Below are positions 1 through 20,107 of a stretch of 64,000 nucleotides of DNA, piece by piece. The DNA is from Carya illinoinensis. Its lineage: Eukaryota; Streptophyta; Magnoliopsida; Fagales; Juglandaceae. Each line of letters begins with the position of its first letter. Position 1 is the stretch's first letter. The stretch spans positions 50,686,653 through 50,750,652 of the forward strand of contig NC_056752.1 in the NCBI RefSeq assembly GCF_018687715.1. The letters run 5' to 3'. The position numbers and the translations under genes are program-made. A model generated the notes under the pieces. It made no database searches and had not been told where the DNA came from. It saw only the letters and a program-made list of their open reading frames with translations.

Positions 1-1769
1 ATTTTAAAAAAAATAAATTAATATAAGATCTACATAAAAAAAAAATTAATTTTTTAATCGTAGATTAAGAAAACTTCAAATCTCTATCCAGTCCTTCTCA
101 ACGTCTCCTTCTTCTGTTTAAAAGATTAGAAACATTTGCTTTTATTTTTAATTTTCAAAAAAATAGATATGATATTTGAATATGATCTTTGAGTAAGAGA
201 GAGATTATAAATATGTTGAGAAAATGAGAGATCCGGATATTGAAACTGGACTTATAGGTAATTAGAAGCAAGACACGAGGGTAACCGTGGGATCATGATT
301 TATTCTTGGGTTGAAGACAGGACAGTGAGGTGAGGAGCTTACCGACACGCTCCACGAGATGGGAACATATGGATAGGGATGATGTATGGCTTATGCCTAA
401 AGGTTGGGACTTGGGTACGGGGGAGATAATAATTCAGTCAAAGACCGGCACGTTTTCCCAAATTACCCCTTATAATGAATTTGTTTCTTTTTCTTTATTT
501 AAACCCAAAAGCATGTGAGCCATCAAAAGCTGATGCAAGCAAGGCCCAGAAACCCATCAATGAAATAAAAGCTCTAATCATTGCTGATATGAAATTTAAA
601 GATCCATGAAGAGGTCCCACACTTTTGCTTTCTCCTTTGATTGGGTTGCATTTCTGTTCCATGTTCGAAAATTCGAATCCTTGGTAATTGACTGTTTAAA
701 GCTTAGAATTATAAAAGCATGCGTGAAAAAATTGGATGGACTGTACATGCACACACAATCCCCAACTGTAGAGGCATGAGCTTTTTTTATGGATGTTCCA
801 TAATAGGAAGGTTGGAAGATTTTTTTTTATGGTTGAACACAGCAAGTAGCCGACTGAGCTTGTTTGTTATCTGTCAGCCTCTAGATCATGACTACTCATC
901 TGCTGCATAGAGATTTGAAGTGAAATTTGAAAGCATGCAACCGTTTTGACATATATGCCTCTACCATTTATGGAAAATTGGCAATTTTCTAAGTATTAAG
1001 GGGCAAATTAGGAGAAAATATACCCAAAGAAACATCAGTGATTATTTGGATGAATTATTTGGATGAAGAGAACTTCTCAATTTATCTTATTTTATTTTAT
1101 TTAATTATTATAATTTTTTTAAACTTATGCATAAAATATAATAAATAATTTAAATTTTTTTAATTTTAAAATAAAAATAAAATTTTATTTAATTTTCAAC
1201 TCTCACATCATCTTAACTCGACTTATCTCAATTAACTATATGAAGCTCCAATTAAAAGTAGTCTTTAAAAGGATCGTGATAATTCAGTGGAACTTACCAG
1301 GAAACTTCTTAGGAATTTGAATTGATGGGAAGCTAATGGCACTCAAATGCGTTAAACAAACAGCATTACCCGAGGAGTTGTGCTGGCAAACATTAAAATA
1401 AATGTTTTCGAAGTGTCTTGACCATGCTAAGAGAAACAAGGTCTCCAATTTTTTAATTGAAAGCAATAATCATCCGATTCTGCGGTATTTTTAAAGTATT
1501 AGTCTTTTTTAGGTAACACGATTTTGAGTCATGTATTTTCGGATCTAATATTAGGAAGAAAAAACAAGCCCTTTCATTTCATAAGGCATAATTCAATAAC
1601 TGTTTCAGAAGAATTTACAGGACCTTTAGCTTTATCCTATTGTTGTTAACAATGAAGCAGAAAATCAAGCTTAGAGAATCATTTAAAACTGAAACAACCC
1701 CCCACCCCCCAAACATGTTCTTTCTGAATAACTAACTAGGAGGACCTCCTAGCAAGTAGCAACTGTAGC
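1..1769. other. Intergenic/downstream region of IQD, no gene seen
   Basis: No reading frame here looks like a conserved protein. The stretch from about 1025 to 1240 is an AT-rich block whose ends are weakly inverted (a GGATGAAGAGAACTTCTC-like left end and a CTCACATCATCTTAACTC-like right end). This resembles the degenerate hAT-type MITEs common in woody eudicots, but the pairing is poor. Bases about 1560 to 1769 are probably the 3' untranslated region of the IQD gene on the minus strand. Confidence 0.4.
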
Positions 1770-3767
1770 TCAGAAATCTTCCTCTTCATCTCGGGAAGAA
1801 GACCGCTGCATTCTAACACTGCTAATGCTATTTCTTGCTGCCATGATTTCATTCAGTGAAAGCCTCTTCTTTGGCATAGGCTCGGGTCTTTGCTTTGGTG
1901 CACTGTGAGACCTCAATTTGGCCTTAAAAGATTGTGTACTTGCCATATAGTTTGGGAAGTTTAGGTATGGTCTGAAGAAGCTGTCTCCGCAGACACTCTT
2001 GGCCGGTGTAGCCGGGGCATTAGACTGGATGGAATTACCAAACCGAGGAGTGCTCTGAGCAGTAGCGAACCTACATTCTTCACCAGTGAAGTACCATTCA
2101 AAGTCTTGAAAGTTTCGAGCAGGAATTGGACATGGAAGAGGTGATGAGATTGTTTGGTAAGGCAGGTCTTCACCACACTCAGAAAACACCGTGTTGATTC
2201 TCCTAGATCTTGATCTCGGTTTGTATGTGTCAATTTCCACAATTTTTGGGCTATCGTCGAATGCATTCACTGAAGCTTCATATGATGCCGATAACCTCTT
2301 GCTGTGAAATTCACTTCTTGCTTCGTCAAACCTCTCCTGGAATCATAAACAAATCAATTAGATGCTAACTTTTACACCATATACACACACACACACAAGG
2401 AATCGGTCTTACAATAGATCTTCGGTGTCGAATTTCAGGATGAAATCTGTTCTCTTTGTTGAGAGAACGACAGGCACGTTGTGAGCGAACTGCGGCTTGA
2501 GCTCTTATAAGAGCTTGCATGCTATGAAGGGTTGCAGTAGCCCGTTTTCGGACAAGATAGCCTCTAACAAGAGCCTGTAATTTGACGAGTCCTTTCAGAG
2601 CTCGAAGCGCTTTTCGGGCCTGACAGTGAACGGAAACTTTCAGTAAAAGATTACGAATCTTCTGTAACAAAATAAAGGGTAATCTTTTCATAATTCATAA
2701 ATGTCACGGTTCCATACATAACTTGGTATACGGGACAAGGCGCCTAAAAAGCATGACATTTATTTAGTACCCCAAGAACAACATGTGGAGAACGCAAAGC
2801 AGTGCAAAGTACAGAAGAAAAAGCACAATAAGAAACAGGAAGACCCATCTAAGAACCAAAAAAATTAAATCGTCGAAGGAACAAGCACCCAAATTGAATC
2901 ATGAAAAGCAAAAGGAATAACAGAGATGACCCAGATCGTAAAAAACAAACTTTCAAAATTCAAAATTTCAGATTCTCAGAATATCAGCATAGGGGATCAA
3001 ATGGGAAAAAGAACTAAAAGCGAGGCAAAATTATTAGCCAAGTCAACATTAAAGTGAACAACACATGTACCATCTTATTGACCCACGAGCACTTGTACTG
3101 TTCCATTGGCATTTTCAAATTAGTTTTCATACTTTTGAGAAAGAAATTGCACCAACGAAAACAGTAGTTGCAATGACACACTTATGAGACTGCAACAGAC
3201 ATGTCTAGAGGGATTACATCACAATGTGAAAAAACACAATCACATCGAAAACAGAAAAGATTTGGAATACTTGATTAGTGCAGTTAACCCTGTGAGATCA
3301 ATGAGGTTCTAAAGACGATAGAAAATAGACAAAATTGGAGACCTACTTACCAAACAACCCCTAAAAACAGTCTGAATCTTCACAGCAGCCCACCTTTCCC
3401 TCCCTCCAGCAAACAAAGTTCCCCGTCCCTGGCTTGTCAGCCGGACAACCGCCACCGCTGCTTGTGCAGCGGCAACTGCAGCATCAGCTGCGGCTGCTGT
3501 GGCAGCAGCCACGGCAATTGCATGCTTGTTCTGCTCCTTCTCTGACTCAGTAATGTAGGATCTTAGCCAAGCCGCATCGGTGGCTGGCAGTTTACCCGAA
3601 GTGCTCGCCGGAGACTGAGCAACCGCGCTAGAATCTCTTAGCGACTTGCCAAAACTCCACCTTTTCTTTTCCCTCCGGTCTCCAGTCAATTGACTTGAAT
3701 TTTCGACATGAGCCTTCTCCTTCTTCATTCCCAACAAGCCTTTCAACCATCTTGTAGCCTTTCCCAT
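1770..3767 (-). CDS. IQ67-domain (IQD) calmodulin-binding protein
   Basis: Plant IQD proteins bind calmodulin or calmodulin-like proteins through IQ motifs and act as scaffolds at microtubules, membrane and nucleus. Three coding exons are read on the minus strand: 3767-3351, 2619-2413 and 2336-1770, all joined in phase 0, giving 396 residues. The start is the Met of [16 protein letters not shown], the usual IQD N-terminus. The IQ67 domain spans about residues 126 to 193, with IQTVFRG at 131-137, [20 protein letters not shown] and further IQ-like Arg-rich repeats. The phase-0 intron falls inside the first IQ motif, a position conserved in the family. An Ala-rich segment (about residues 80-110) precedes the domain. 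The C-terminal exon is basic and Ser-rich. Which IQD orthologue it is cannot be decided by eye. Confidence 0.93.
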
Positions 3768-4780
3768 ATTTTCTCTATCTCTAGTGACTTTGGAGTGACA
3801 AACTAGAGAGAGAAAATAAACAGCCAAAAAGTCCAAAGAGAAATAAAATGTTAGGTACAAAGTCAAAATCTTAGGTGGGGTTTCCCTAACCACTAACAAG
3901 TCCCCGTCTTTTCCCTCTCAAAAATTTGAATTGAAAATCAGAGCTAAACAAGCCCAGCAAATCCTAGACAAACAAATGCAATAACAACAAATCCTTCAAT
4001 GAGCTAGAAGCTAAGAGAGGGAACGGCGTTTCAGGAATAAAAAAGCGAGTGAGAGAGACCAAAATATTTCAAAAACTATGACCAAACCCAGGTGTTGTTT
4101 ATTGAGATGAAAAGTTTGTACGAAAGAGAGAGAGTGAAGGGAGGGAGGGAGGGAGGGAGAGAAAGGAGAGAGAGGGGGGGGGGGGGGGGGGGGTGTGTTT
4201 CGCGGAGGGGAAGAAATGATCTGTAAGATCTCTAGAATCTTTACAGGTTTGAAGCAGGGAAGTGATGTGAGCAAAGTGTGGATCATACGGATCACAATTA
4301 ACAAAACAGAAGGCATCCAAACCTTAAAAACAAAAAAACTTAGATGAAGATTGGATTTTTTATATTTTGAAAAGAAATTCTGACAGCTCCTCGTGAAGAA
4401 CTGTGTTACAAGACAAAAAGATGTCACAGAAAGATACAGGGGGCTCAAACCCGTTAAAATATAAAGTTTCAGAAACTACCCCCATGTAAACAAACAAGAA
4501 TTACAGACAAAAGGCATAACGATTAAAAAGTGAAGCCGAAGAAATAATCAAAGAGGAAAAAACTCACCCACCTTGTAAAATTCAAAAACAGCGCCGAATT
4601 CACACCCAACTTCCTCCAATGCTAAAAACTTGGCCAGCCTACAGAAAGCACAGCCACTCCCTTTTCTTCCTCTCTCCCTCAAATTTCTCACAAAGAAAGA
4701 TTTTTCTCTTATTCTCTCTCTTAACTTTCTGGAGCAACGTGTACTCCTTCCTACAAATGAAAAGTACCCACTGACAATCC
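3768..4780 (-). other. 5' leader/promoter region of IQD with G/GGGA tract
   Basis: The region upstream of the IQD start codon holds CT-rich sequence on the transcribed strand, typical of a plant 5' leader. A possible leader-intron donor is the GGTGGGTGAGTT-like site complementary to about 4565-4577. The plus strand carries four GGGA units (about 4139-4160), then 20 consecutive G at 4174-4193. The transcript of the gene would carry the C-rich complement. Transcript ends cannot be placed from sequence alone. Confidence 0.4.
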
Positions 4781-6930
4781 CGTGAATCGCTTCACTTTTT
4801 ATTATGCTTCACTTTCAAACCGCTTTCGAGTATACTCTCTCAGTGTCTGTGTCCGTCTCTTTCCCTCTGACTCTTTGATATCTTCTACAGCTCTCAAAGC
4901 CATAATTTGCTCTCATATCCCTGTCTCTCTCTTGTACGAGTGCACTGAAGAGCCATTAAAGCTTATACCCACTAAAAGGGCTATTTTATTAGCTTCTCTT
5001 TGTCCCAAATAAGACGACCAAAAAAGGCTGAAACTTCGCTTTCTTTTTTGGGTTGGAGAACGTCTTTCAGTCTCCGTATCACTCAGAGTGATTCCAGAAA
5101 ATTTTGCCCAATGTACCTTCCATGATTCCTACCTCAATCTCTCTGCCATTGTTCCTGCAGGAAAATCTCTGAAACAAGGCCTTGGGTTGAAAAAGGGCCT
5201 CTGTCCTTGTGTATGCAATTAAAGCAAATCCAAATTGATATGGAAACAACGCAATAAATGTTGGGTTTTCATATTTTTAAATTCTTGGAATCCTCGTTAC
5301 CAAATAAACGATGTTCAGGATGTTACAAATGTAAGTCCGGAGCCACTGGGATAGGAATCAGGACCACTTGGATACAATGGATAGGATGCTTACCTTACCT
5401 ACAAGTGAAAATTCGGGTTTAGTAGCTGATTTGAAAGGATTTGATCAATGTGGACAGAAATTTGGCTGACATCGACAGCAACTCAAGGAAAAGATAATAA
5501 GATATTGGGCGGATTCCTTCTTATATTTTATGACCTAATTTCCTTCTACGCCTTCTTAATATTTTGAACTGACTATTTTTAAACAAAAATTTTATGTCAC
5601 TTTTGAGTAATTTTTGTGTAATTATTAATGTGATTGTCTGCTTTATTGTTTTAATATAAAATAATTATTTTAATCAATCATATTATTGAAGTGTATAAAA
5701 AATATGCAAAATCATTATATATAACAGAACTCATTTTTAAATTATCTCATCCCTTATTTTACCACCAACTAATATTAGTTAATGGCATCATTTCATAAAG
5801 ATGTATAAACTAAGTTTTGAATTTGACAATAGACTTCTAAGAAATATATTACAAATTGGTTAAAATACCAATAAATAAAAATTCATATGTCATTTGAAGT
5901 CACATAAACAAATGAAGAAAGAATAATAGTCAAAGAGGATAATGTCTATCATTTATCCTAACTGAAAATCAATTGAATGGGATCATTCCCTATGTAAAAA
6001 ATAGCAACTAACTTAAATTTTAATCCTTGAAATCGTTTTCTCCACGTCATCTAATCAGTTTAAAAGGATATCATATTTCTCTCTTTAAAAATCAGAAGGA
6101 CATCATGATTTGATAATAGCAATAGTGATGAGGATGATGATGATATAGCAACCTTGGGCTCTAGTGGCAGCCTCGGTAACGGCTCAGCATTTGAGCCCTG
6201 GTTGTCTCCCATGCAGTCCACACCGGTCCATAAAAAAAATCGGCCTTTTTAAAAACTTCATTTGGGCCCTCTTATTAAAAAAAAAAAAAAAAAGGTATTT
6301 GAGTTGGGCCAAGTGCCTCCGAGTCAAGAGTGTGAAGAACAGAAAGCACTTCGTAATGGCAAATAGTGTTATAGTGGGAATAAACTGAGCTACCTTGCAA
6401 GTGGGGCAAATAGTGTTATTCAACTTCTTATTTTTTATTTTCTAAAATTCTATAAACTATCTTTTATTATGATCGTAAATGTTAAAAATTTAATCAAATT
6501 AATATTTAACAGTTACGTGACTTTTAGATCAATAATTAGATTTTTAATATTTTATCTCAAATTATTTAATTATTATTTATAAATTATATTATTATTATTA
6601 TTTACAAATTTATCATCTAATCTAATCGAATCCCAATAGATAAAGTAGTTCTGAAAAAGGGGTGAAAATAACTGTCCATAGATTTGCAGAGCCTAATCCC
6701 TCTTCTATACAATTGAATCCACCTCTACATTCATTTCAAGGCAATTATGAAATCTAAAGATCCGAATCAATCACCCCCATGGGCCAATCAGATCACTTTT
6801 CCAATTGGACAAAAGAATCCGCACAAAAATGCCGTCCCCCGTTACCGCAACGCCCCGTTTTTAGGTTTAAACAACAACATCTAGACGAAAAATATCCCCT
6901 GTTTGGAAAAAAATCCCATCCCCAGCCACC
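4781..6930. other. Divergent spacer between IQD and PAPS
   Basis: No conserved reading frame is visible. The spacer lies between the divergently transcribed IQD and poly(A) polymerase genes and probably carries both promoters. It also holds a short foldback element (listed separately) and, around 6150-6290, a GC-richer patch followed by a poly-A run that resembles a retroposed tail. I could not name that patch. Confidence 0.4.
5595..5725. mobile_element. Short foldback (MITE-like) element, copy A
   Basis: The block GTGTATAAAAAATATGCAAAA near 5690 is inverted against a TTTTTGTGTAATTATTAATGTGATTG-type segment near 5613-5640. It aligns with a second copy at about 45808-45930, which shares GTGTRTAAAAAATATGYAAAA and the internal TCAAT/CAATTA pattern. 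Two homologous foldback copies 40 kb apart support a dispersed MITE-like family. No target-site duplication could be fixed. Confidence 0.4.
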
Positions 6931-6985
6931 TCTCTCTCTCTCTCTCTCTCTCGCCGACCCAATCTCTCCCTTTCCGACATCGTTT

Positions 6986-7020
<35 letters not shown>
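6931..7020. repeat. Two (CT)n microsatellites in the PAPS leader
   Basis: CT dinucleotide runs occupy 6931-6952 and about 6989-7020. They lie 370-460 bases upstream of the poly(A) polymerase start codon, so probably in the promoter or 5' untranslated region. Such runs are common at plant transcription start regions. Confidence 0.85.
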
Positions 7021-7023
<3 letters not shown>

Positions 7024-7393
7024 TGTTGTGTCTTGGTTTTGTTTCCTTGTTCTATTAGATCTCGTATTCCCGATTTCCTTTACGTATTTTTCAACGCCTT
7101 TGGTTCTCGATCTCCTCAATTTTCTCTGCATTATCTGGGAAAACTTTCTTTATATGCCTTCTGTGTTTCCTCCTTGTTATTTGTTCCTTCAATTCCAGAT
7201 TGTGTCCTTAAATTGCTTTCAAATTTTCTTTTTTTAGTTTCATGTTTCCAATCTCCCATGTCGTTTCTTCAATTTTAGGGTTTTGATTTTTCGACTACCT
7301 TTCTTTCCTATATGCGATTGTCTGATTTCACGAATATCTCGGGTTTTAGGTATTAGTATTTTCGGATTTTAAAAAAAGTTTTGGGGTGCGGTG

Positions 7394-14378
<6,985 letters not shown>

Positions 14379-14946
14379 AAGATTAGAGATTGGATCAATG
14401 GCAATCTTTGGCTGTGAAGACATGTTGATCTGAACAGAAAGACAGAAAGCCAGCAGTTCCGGTAAGTGTGATTTTAATTGCTGGCTTTCATTTCTTTCGT
14501 TTTTTCAGGCATGCTTGCATGGCCTTCCTCGCAAAGTCAAAACTAATCAGCACCAACTAAAGAGCCCTGTGGGGTTAGTTCTGCCAGGCGTGTACAGTTT
14601 ATAATGTTAAGAATTATACTCAAGTACTGGATGCTCTGGAGCTTGGCAGATGATCATAGGTTTGTTCTTTTTTTCTTCTTTCCAGCAGGCTTTGTTAAGA
14701 GCTTTAGTGTTTTGAACAAAGAAGTGTTTTGTTTTATAATTAGAACAAAAACCACTAAAAAAGAAAAAAAGAAGGTTGGGATTGTGTGGCAGGGTGTCGT
14801 AGTGTTGCTTGGTTAGATTGACTTATTGTTTTATTATATGCGAGGAGGGACTATGACGTGAGGCTAGGCTATTAACTTTGGTTGGGTGTGTGCTTCTTAT
14901 CCAACCTTGTGTACACTTGCTGCTTTGCATTAAATATTACAATATT

Positions 14947-14995
<49 letters not shown>

Positions 14996-17453
14996 GCTTG
15001 TGATCATGGACCTTGCTGTCTGCATGTTGACGAAGTTATGCTTTGGTACAATCCATGAACACTGCTAGTAGCGATGCAACACTCTTGTTTCAGAGTCTTG
15101 GTATCTGATTAATGGAGTAACTGTTTTGACATGGGATTTCTAGAGTAGTTTTTGCTGGCTTTATTATATCCACACAGATTGGATGGAATTGAAGGCATGG
15201 TTGCAGCTAAAAAGACAGCTGGACATGCAAATACGAGTGGTGCTGGCAACTTCATTTTAGTTTTTCCTTAAATCGCTGTAACGCTTAAACAAACAACTAA
15301 TCAGAAAGAGACCTTTACAGGTAGTGTAAAAAACTCTCGAAAGATCTTGTGGCCGCCAGTCTGCTTTGTTAGCTAGATGGTATTCCTTCTTAAAAAAGAA
15401 AGCTAGATGGCATTCCTTTTTAAAAAGGTCCCGATGGCTAAGTTTTTAGGAAACATTTCAAAAATTATATGAGCGCGATTGTTGTCCGTCTTGTCAGCGC
15501 TCAAGAGTCAAAATTGTCATTGGGAAGGTTGATTCCTATGTACCGCACGAAACTAATCTTGATGGTGCTGTCACATTAACTTCACATTGCTTTTGAAGGG
15601 CGTGGTCGATCTATTAACAGATCCTCCACTTTAATTAGTTGAGAAGGCTGACATCTTGATAAAGAAGCTGAGGTGTTGAAATGCGATGCCTTCAAGATTC
15701 GTTTTATTAGAGGTACTGTTCTAAGATTTATATCTATATCCAGACCACAACCCACCACAACAGCAATGGTTAATGGTTTATGCTCTCTGGATCCAGAAAG
15801 AAAAGGTCAACCAGATGCGAGTCATTCCATTCAGTTGTTTTGGAATCCTGCTTGGAGCCTTATTGAGTTTATAGGTCCTCCACTCAACAAAAATGAAAAG
15901 AGATTACAGTTCTTCAAGCTCAAGCTCAGGCTCAACCTGTTTAAAACCAATTTGTTGGGATTTATTCATATTAATCCTAGATTTTATCAAATATTTAAAT
16001 GTAAGTGGTTGTTATTTACGTAATACACATATTAAATTATTTTAAAATGTGTAACCTCAGCAAAAGAGAGAAGAAACGTGAAAAAGTGGGACAAATACAC
16101 TTGTGAAAGATGCCACAAGGTCCATTGGTCAACCGCTAGAACAACGATATATGAGTTTAGTTACTATTTAATTTCCCTTCCATCATTTTAAGCATTCGAG
16201 GTTTATTAATTTTGATAAGTTATTTCCCCCTCGAAAAATATATCTCCTTTTATCCCTTTCTTTTCCTGCCCCACGGTTACTTTAAAAGTGAGATCGGTCT
16301 TAGTTTTCGATCTTAAGTTAGGCAGCTATCAACGACAATGACTTTTCAATCTTTCCCATATCTTGTACCCACTCTCTCTTGTTGGCCCCTCGTGTCCATT
16401 GCTTTTAACAAAGCTAAGCTCAGCTATCAAACAAACCCCAAACAGTTCGATCTAGCCGTGTTCTTCAGATCATAGAGAGCTTTTAACAAGGCTAAAGGCA
16501 TCTTAGTTTGTCGTTATGGTTTGCGAGCCAAATGATCCAAGGGTCTAAGAACGATGGATGGATTGCATAACTGTCAATGGTCTGCTTGGGGATGTTTTTT
16601 TGGTCCACCCCTTCAAACAAAAAGCATTTACAGTTTACACTTTCTCCCCTCCCGAAGCCGAAAGTAACCTTTGAATAGTGTGTACTTACTCTCTAGCAGT
16701 GGATGTGGACGTGGTATCAACTGAATCCAAAAGGGAGAAAAGTGCAGGAGCTTTACATCCCATCATTGTTTCAATTGCTGAAGCTTGTAGTAGATCACAG
16801 CGCTGATTAGTTTAAGAGCCTTGAAATTGCATTTCAGATTGGTGTAAAAAAAAACCGGCCAGACTGCATTTTCTTTTCTTTACTCCTTGATTGTCAAGTC
16901 AGCAAATGTTGCATTTGCAACAGTAAATAGAACAGCAGCCCATTATTTGTCAAAATGACCTCAGCGCGCCCAACATATTTTAATTTTTTAATTTTATTCT
17001 TCTTAAACTAATTTAATTTTTTTTCTCATCATTCATCCCCTACACATTTGGCATTGAAAATCTTAACCAATTCAATACAGCCAAATGACATTTGGATTCA
17101 CCACGCCCACAATTGCCCTATATGCTCTATAATTATTAGCACTCCCATTCTCATCGACATTCTTCCAACTTTTGTATCCCCAAAGAACAAAAATACATAA
17201 CAAGTTACTTGTTACGAAATTGCGCATCGTCTGAACAAACATTTGTCTGGCTAATTAACTTTCTACATGAGCCAAGACGAATACATTAGGAATTCTCAAT
17301 AAAAATAAAAACATTCATGAAACATTACTTGGGACTTGTAAACTAGAAATATAACTTGGACACGTAAGCTGATAATTTTCTCTTCTTAACCACGAAAATA
17401 TGCGTCAAAATGTGGAATTGAAACACTTCAAACATCAGCGCATTTTTCTTTTT
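14379..17453. other. Spacer between convergent PAPS and AUX/IAA genes
   Basis: The first few hundred bases are probably the PAPS 3' untranslated region. A (CT)n microsatellite occupies 14950-14995. A frame of 116 codons at 15673-16023 shows no family resemblance and I do not call it a gene. The rest is AT-rich with no conserved frame. Confidence 0.4.
14950..14995. repeat. (CT)n microsatellite
   Basis: About 22 CT units, interrupted near the end by GTCTC, lie roughly 570 bases downstream of the PAPS stop codon. Confidence 0.9.
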
Positions 17454-20107
17454 TCACCTCCTTGAAGATTCAAGAGATGATACCTTGTCTTGCTTGCTGC
17501 TGCCAACTGAACAACAACGAAAGCCATCAACCCAAAAACAGCAAATAATATCAAGACCCACAAGTAATAATAATGATTCAAAGCATCTAGTTCTATGAAA
17601 TTGGAAGATGAACTTACGGCTAAGCGCTGAAAGTTCAGAGCTCTTCAGCACGCGAAGCCTCTTCACGGTAGATACAAACATGCTGCAGATTACAAATTAA
17701 GATGTACAAGTCACAAAACAACTCAGTCAAATACTATTGTTTAAATAAGTTAAAAGGAATCTAATACTATATTACCGGGCAGATTAAACAAAAATAAAGA
17801 CAAAAACGGGGTATTGTTTGCCATAGGCTCATGGCTCATTAACCAGGTGAGGATATATAATATAGACAAATAAAATCTCAACTGCATTAAATCCACAGTG
17901 GTAAGATGCTTACTGCCATGGGACATCCCCAACAAGCATCCTGTCTCCTTCATTATCCTCATAAACAAGTGTATATTCACCACTTCCGTCCAATAAACCG
18001 GTAATTGCTTTGTCTTCCTCTTGCTTCTTCAGGATTCCATCCTGGCGGGAATCTCTTTGAGCTAAAAAAGAAAATATTCAGAAAATTAGATCTCAGTGTT
18101 TAATTACGTTAATGCAGATTGAAATTACTAATCCAAGAAAAAATATTTTTGATGCTGATCACGTGCAAAAACGTAGGTAAAAAGATAAAACATTAGTAAT
18201 AACAATAATTGGAGGAAATCACTGAACGTATAATCCTTCATTACCCCCCAACAACCCCCCCCAACCCCCCCCCCCCCCCCCCCCCCCCCTGGTTCCTCTC
18301 TACTAGCTGACGCATCATGGGGCCACATGAAACCCTATTCATTAAATAATTTGTTTGGTGAAGAGAATTTGACCAAAGCTGAAAGGCCACATCTACCTTA
18401 CAGAATTGGTGACATCTATAATGCAAATACTCTATGTTTAAGGGAAAAGACTGACCAAATTGACATCACCAAGTATGCCCTCTCTTTCATGTTGAATAAG
18501 TGGATATTGCTACTTAAGAAATTTATCTAGCAAGCCCTCTATTTCAACTCTATGCACTAACATATTGACTAAAAAGATATCAATTAATGAAGGAGAAAAA
18601 GACATGTAGATAACCTGCAAGTAGGCCTCTAAAGAGTTCATCAACAGCAGAAGAGAGATTCTCATAACTGTCATAGGCTTTGAGATCCACTTTTCTCCCA
18701 ATTGGGACTCCATCCATATTGATCTTCACGAATAGGCCTTTGGTGCAAGACTCGACCGGTTTTTTACAGGGAACCTTGTCTGGGACCCCATTTTGCGACT
18801 CAGAAGCTGGTTTTGAAGAGCTACTGCTTGCTAGGTTCTTCCTGAATGATCGAATTGGAGGCCAACCCACGACTGGAGAAGGAGCAGTCCTATTTTGTAG
18901 AGCAGAAGACAGAGAAGCACAATAAAATCAGTACAAAGAACGTAGATCTCAAGCAGCCTTCACAATGTGAAACATATGTTTTAATACCGTGAAATTTTTT
19001 TTATCAGTTCTGTAGTTGCCATAACACGACTAAAAACAAGACAACCAAAAAACCAATGAAATTTCTTATTCGCAAATATAACCAACAAGGCCTAATGCTT
19101 ACAAATTTTGGCGTACCATATATTTCATTTTCTATAATTTAGATGAAGAAGGGGATGTATATATACCTCGCAAGAAGGATGGTCAAACATGCATTGATGA
19201 AGAACAAATCGGAATTTCACATGTATGGAGATTAAGGCTAACAAAAAAGGAAGGACGAGGGCCTATATCTTTAAGTTTGCCCAAACAAGCTCGTTAAAAT
19301 TGACGGAAAAATATAAATTATATACATACGTAGAATCGGAAAGCAGTAATGACTGTCGCACTAACGAATGAATATACAGCTCTATTTGTTATCAAAATAA
19401 TGGTTTCATTTAAAATTCAGAAATATAAGCATTAAAAATTTCAGCAATTATGCATGGACCACAAAATATCTAACAACGTGATCTGGGAATGGATATCCTG
19501 TCCAAAAAATTAAAAAAATACGCATATAATAGGACAAGTGGGAGCACCTTTTCTGAGAGCTGTTGGGCACAGCAGTCATTGCAGAAGATTGGGAAAATGC
19601 TTTCTTCTCTGCAGTCTGCAACTCTACCACGTTACTGCAACGGGGCTGCGACGCTTCCTGAGCCAAAACCGGCGAGCTTTGATGTGTTGACGGTACCTGA
19701 AGAAAAGATGGAGTTTTTGTCTGCTTTTGATTGTGCTGGGTCTTTCCCTGGAATGCTGAAGAAGGCCACGGAGATGACAAAACAGCCCCTCCTGTGTTTT
19801 CAGGGGAAGAGAACATCTGTGTTTGGCTTCCATTGCCGTTGTTATTAATGCTAGTGTTTTGGGTCATGGGAGTAGTGGTAGAGTAGTACCCAAGAGAGAG
19901 TAGAGACTCGCTTCTCTCTCTTTGGTTTTTCATTGTGTTATCTGTCATAGACCAGTCCTCGCCAGGAGGACCAAGCCTAAGCTCCAACTTGTTCTCCTCT
20001 GAAAGGCCACGCCTTCTTTGTTCATCTCTGTTGACCAGCCACGCTCTCTCTTTGGGAACCAAATCTAAGAACTGAGGGCAGACATCATTTCTGGATGATC
20101 CATCCAT
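17454..20107 (-). CDS. IAA26: AUX/IAA auxin-responsive repressor, IAA26-like
   Basis: AUX/IAA proteins repress auxin response factors and are degraded with TIR1/AFB when auxin is present. Five coding exons are read on the minus strand: 20107-19548, 18889-18615, 18061-17914, 17682-17618 and 17506-17454, giving 366 residues. All four domains are present. Domain I is LELRLGPPG (41-49), the EAR-type repressor. Domain II is [12 protein letters not shown] (194-205), an intact degron core. Domain III is [17 protein letters not shown] through RGLLA (about 233-279). Domain IV contains [16 protein letters not shown] (to 327), then [17 protein letters not shown]. The start was placed at MDGSSRND, which matches the IAA26/IAA18 N-terminus followed by LDLVPKE. 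It is longer than the Arabidopsis protein because of a Ser/Gln/Asn-rich stretch between domains I and II. The tail GSSKQDK supports the IAA18/26 group. Confidence 0.95.
18246..18289. repeat. Poly-C tract in AUX/IAA intron 2
   Basis: Broken runs of C end in a long uninterrupted C stretch inside the intron between exons 2 and 3 (18062-18614). The gene runs on the minus strand, so its pre-mRNA would carry the poly-G complement. Exact length is prone to sequencing error. Confidence 0.85.

Noticed and set aside
4011..4448. Minus-strand frame with a Pro-rich run
   Set aside because: The poly-Pro comes from the G tract at 4174-4193 read on the other strand. It is the IQD leader, not a protein.
6793..7131. 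Minus-strand Arg/Glu repeat protein
   Set aside because: It is the complement of CT microsatellites in the PAPS leader.
15673..16023. Frame of 116 codons downstream of PAPS
   Set aside because: No recognisable motif. Probably chance in the spacer.
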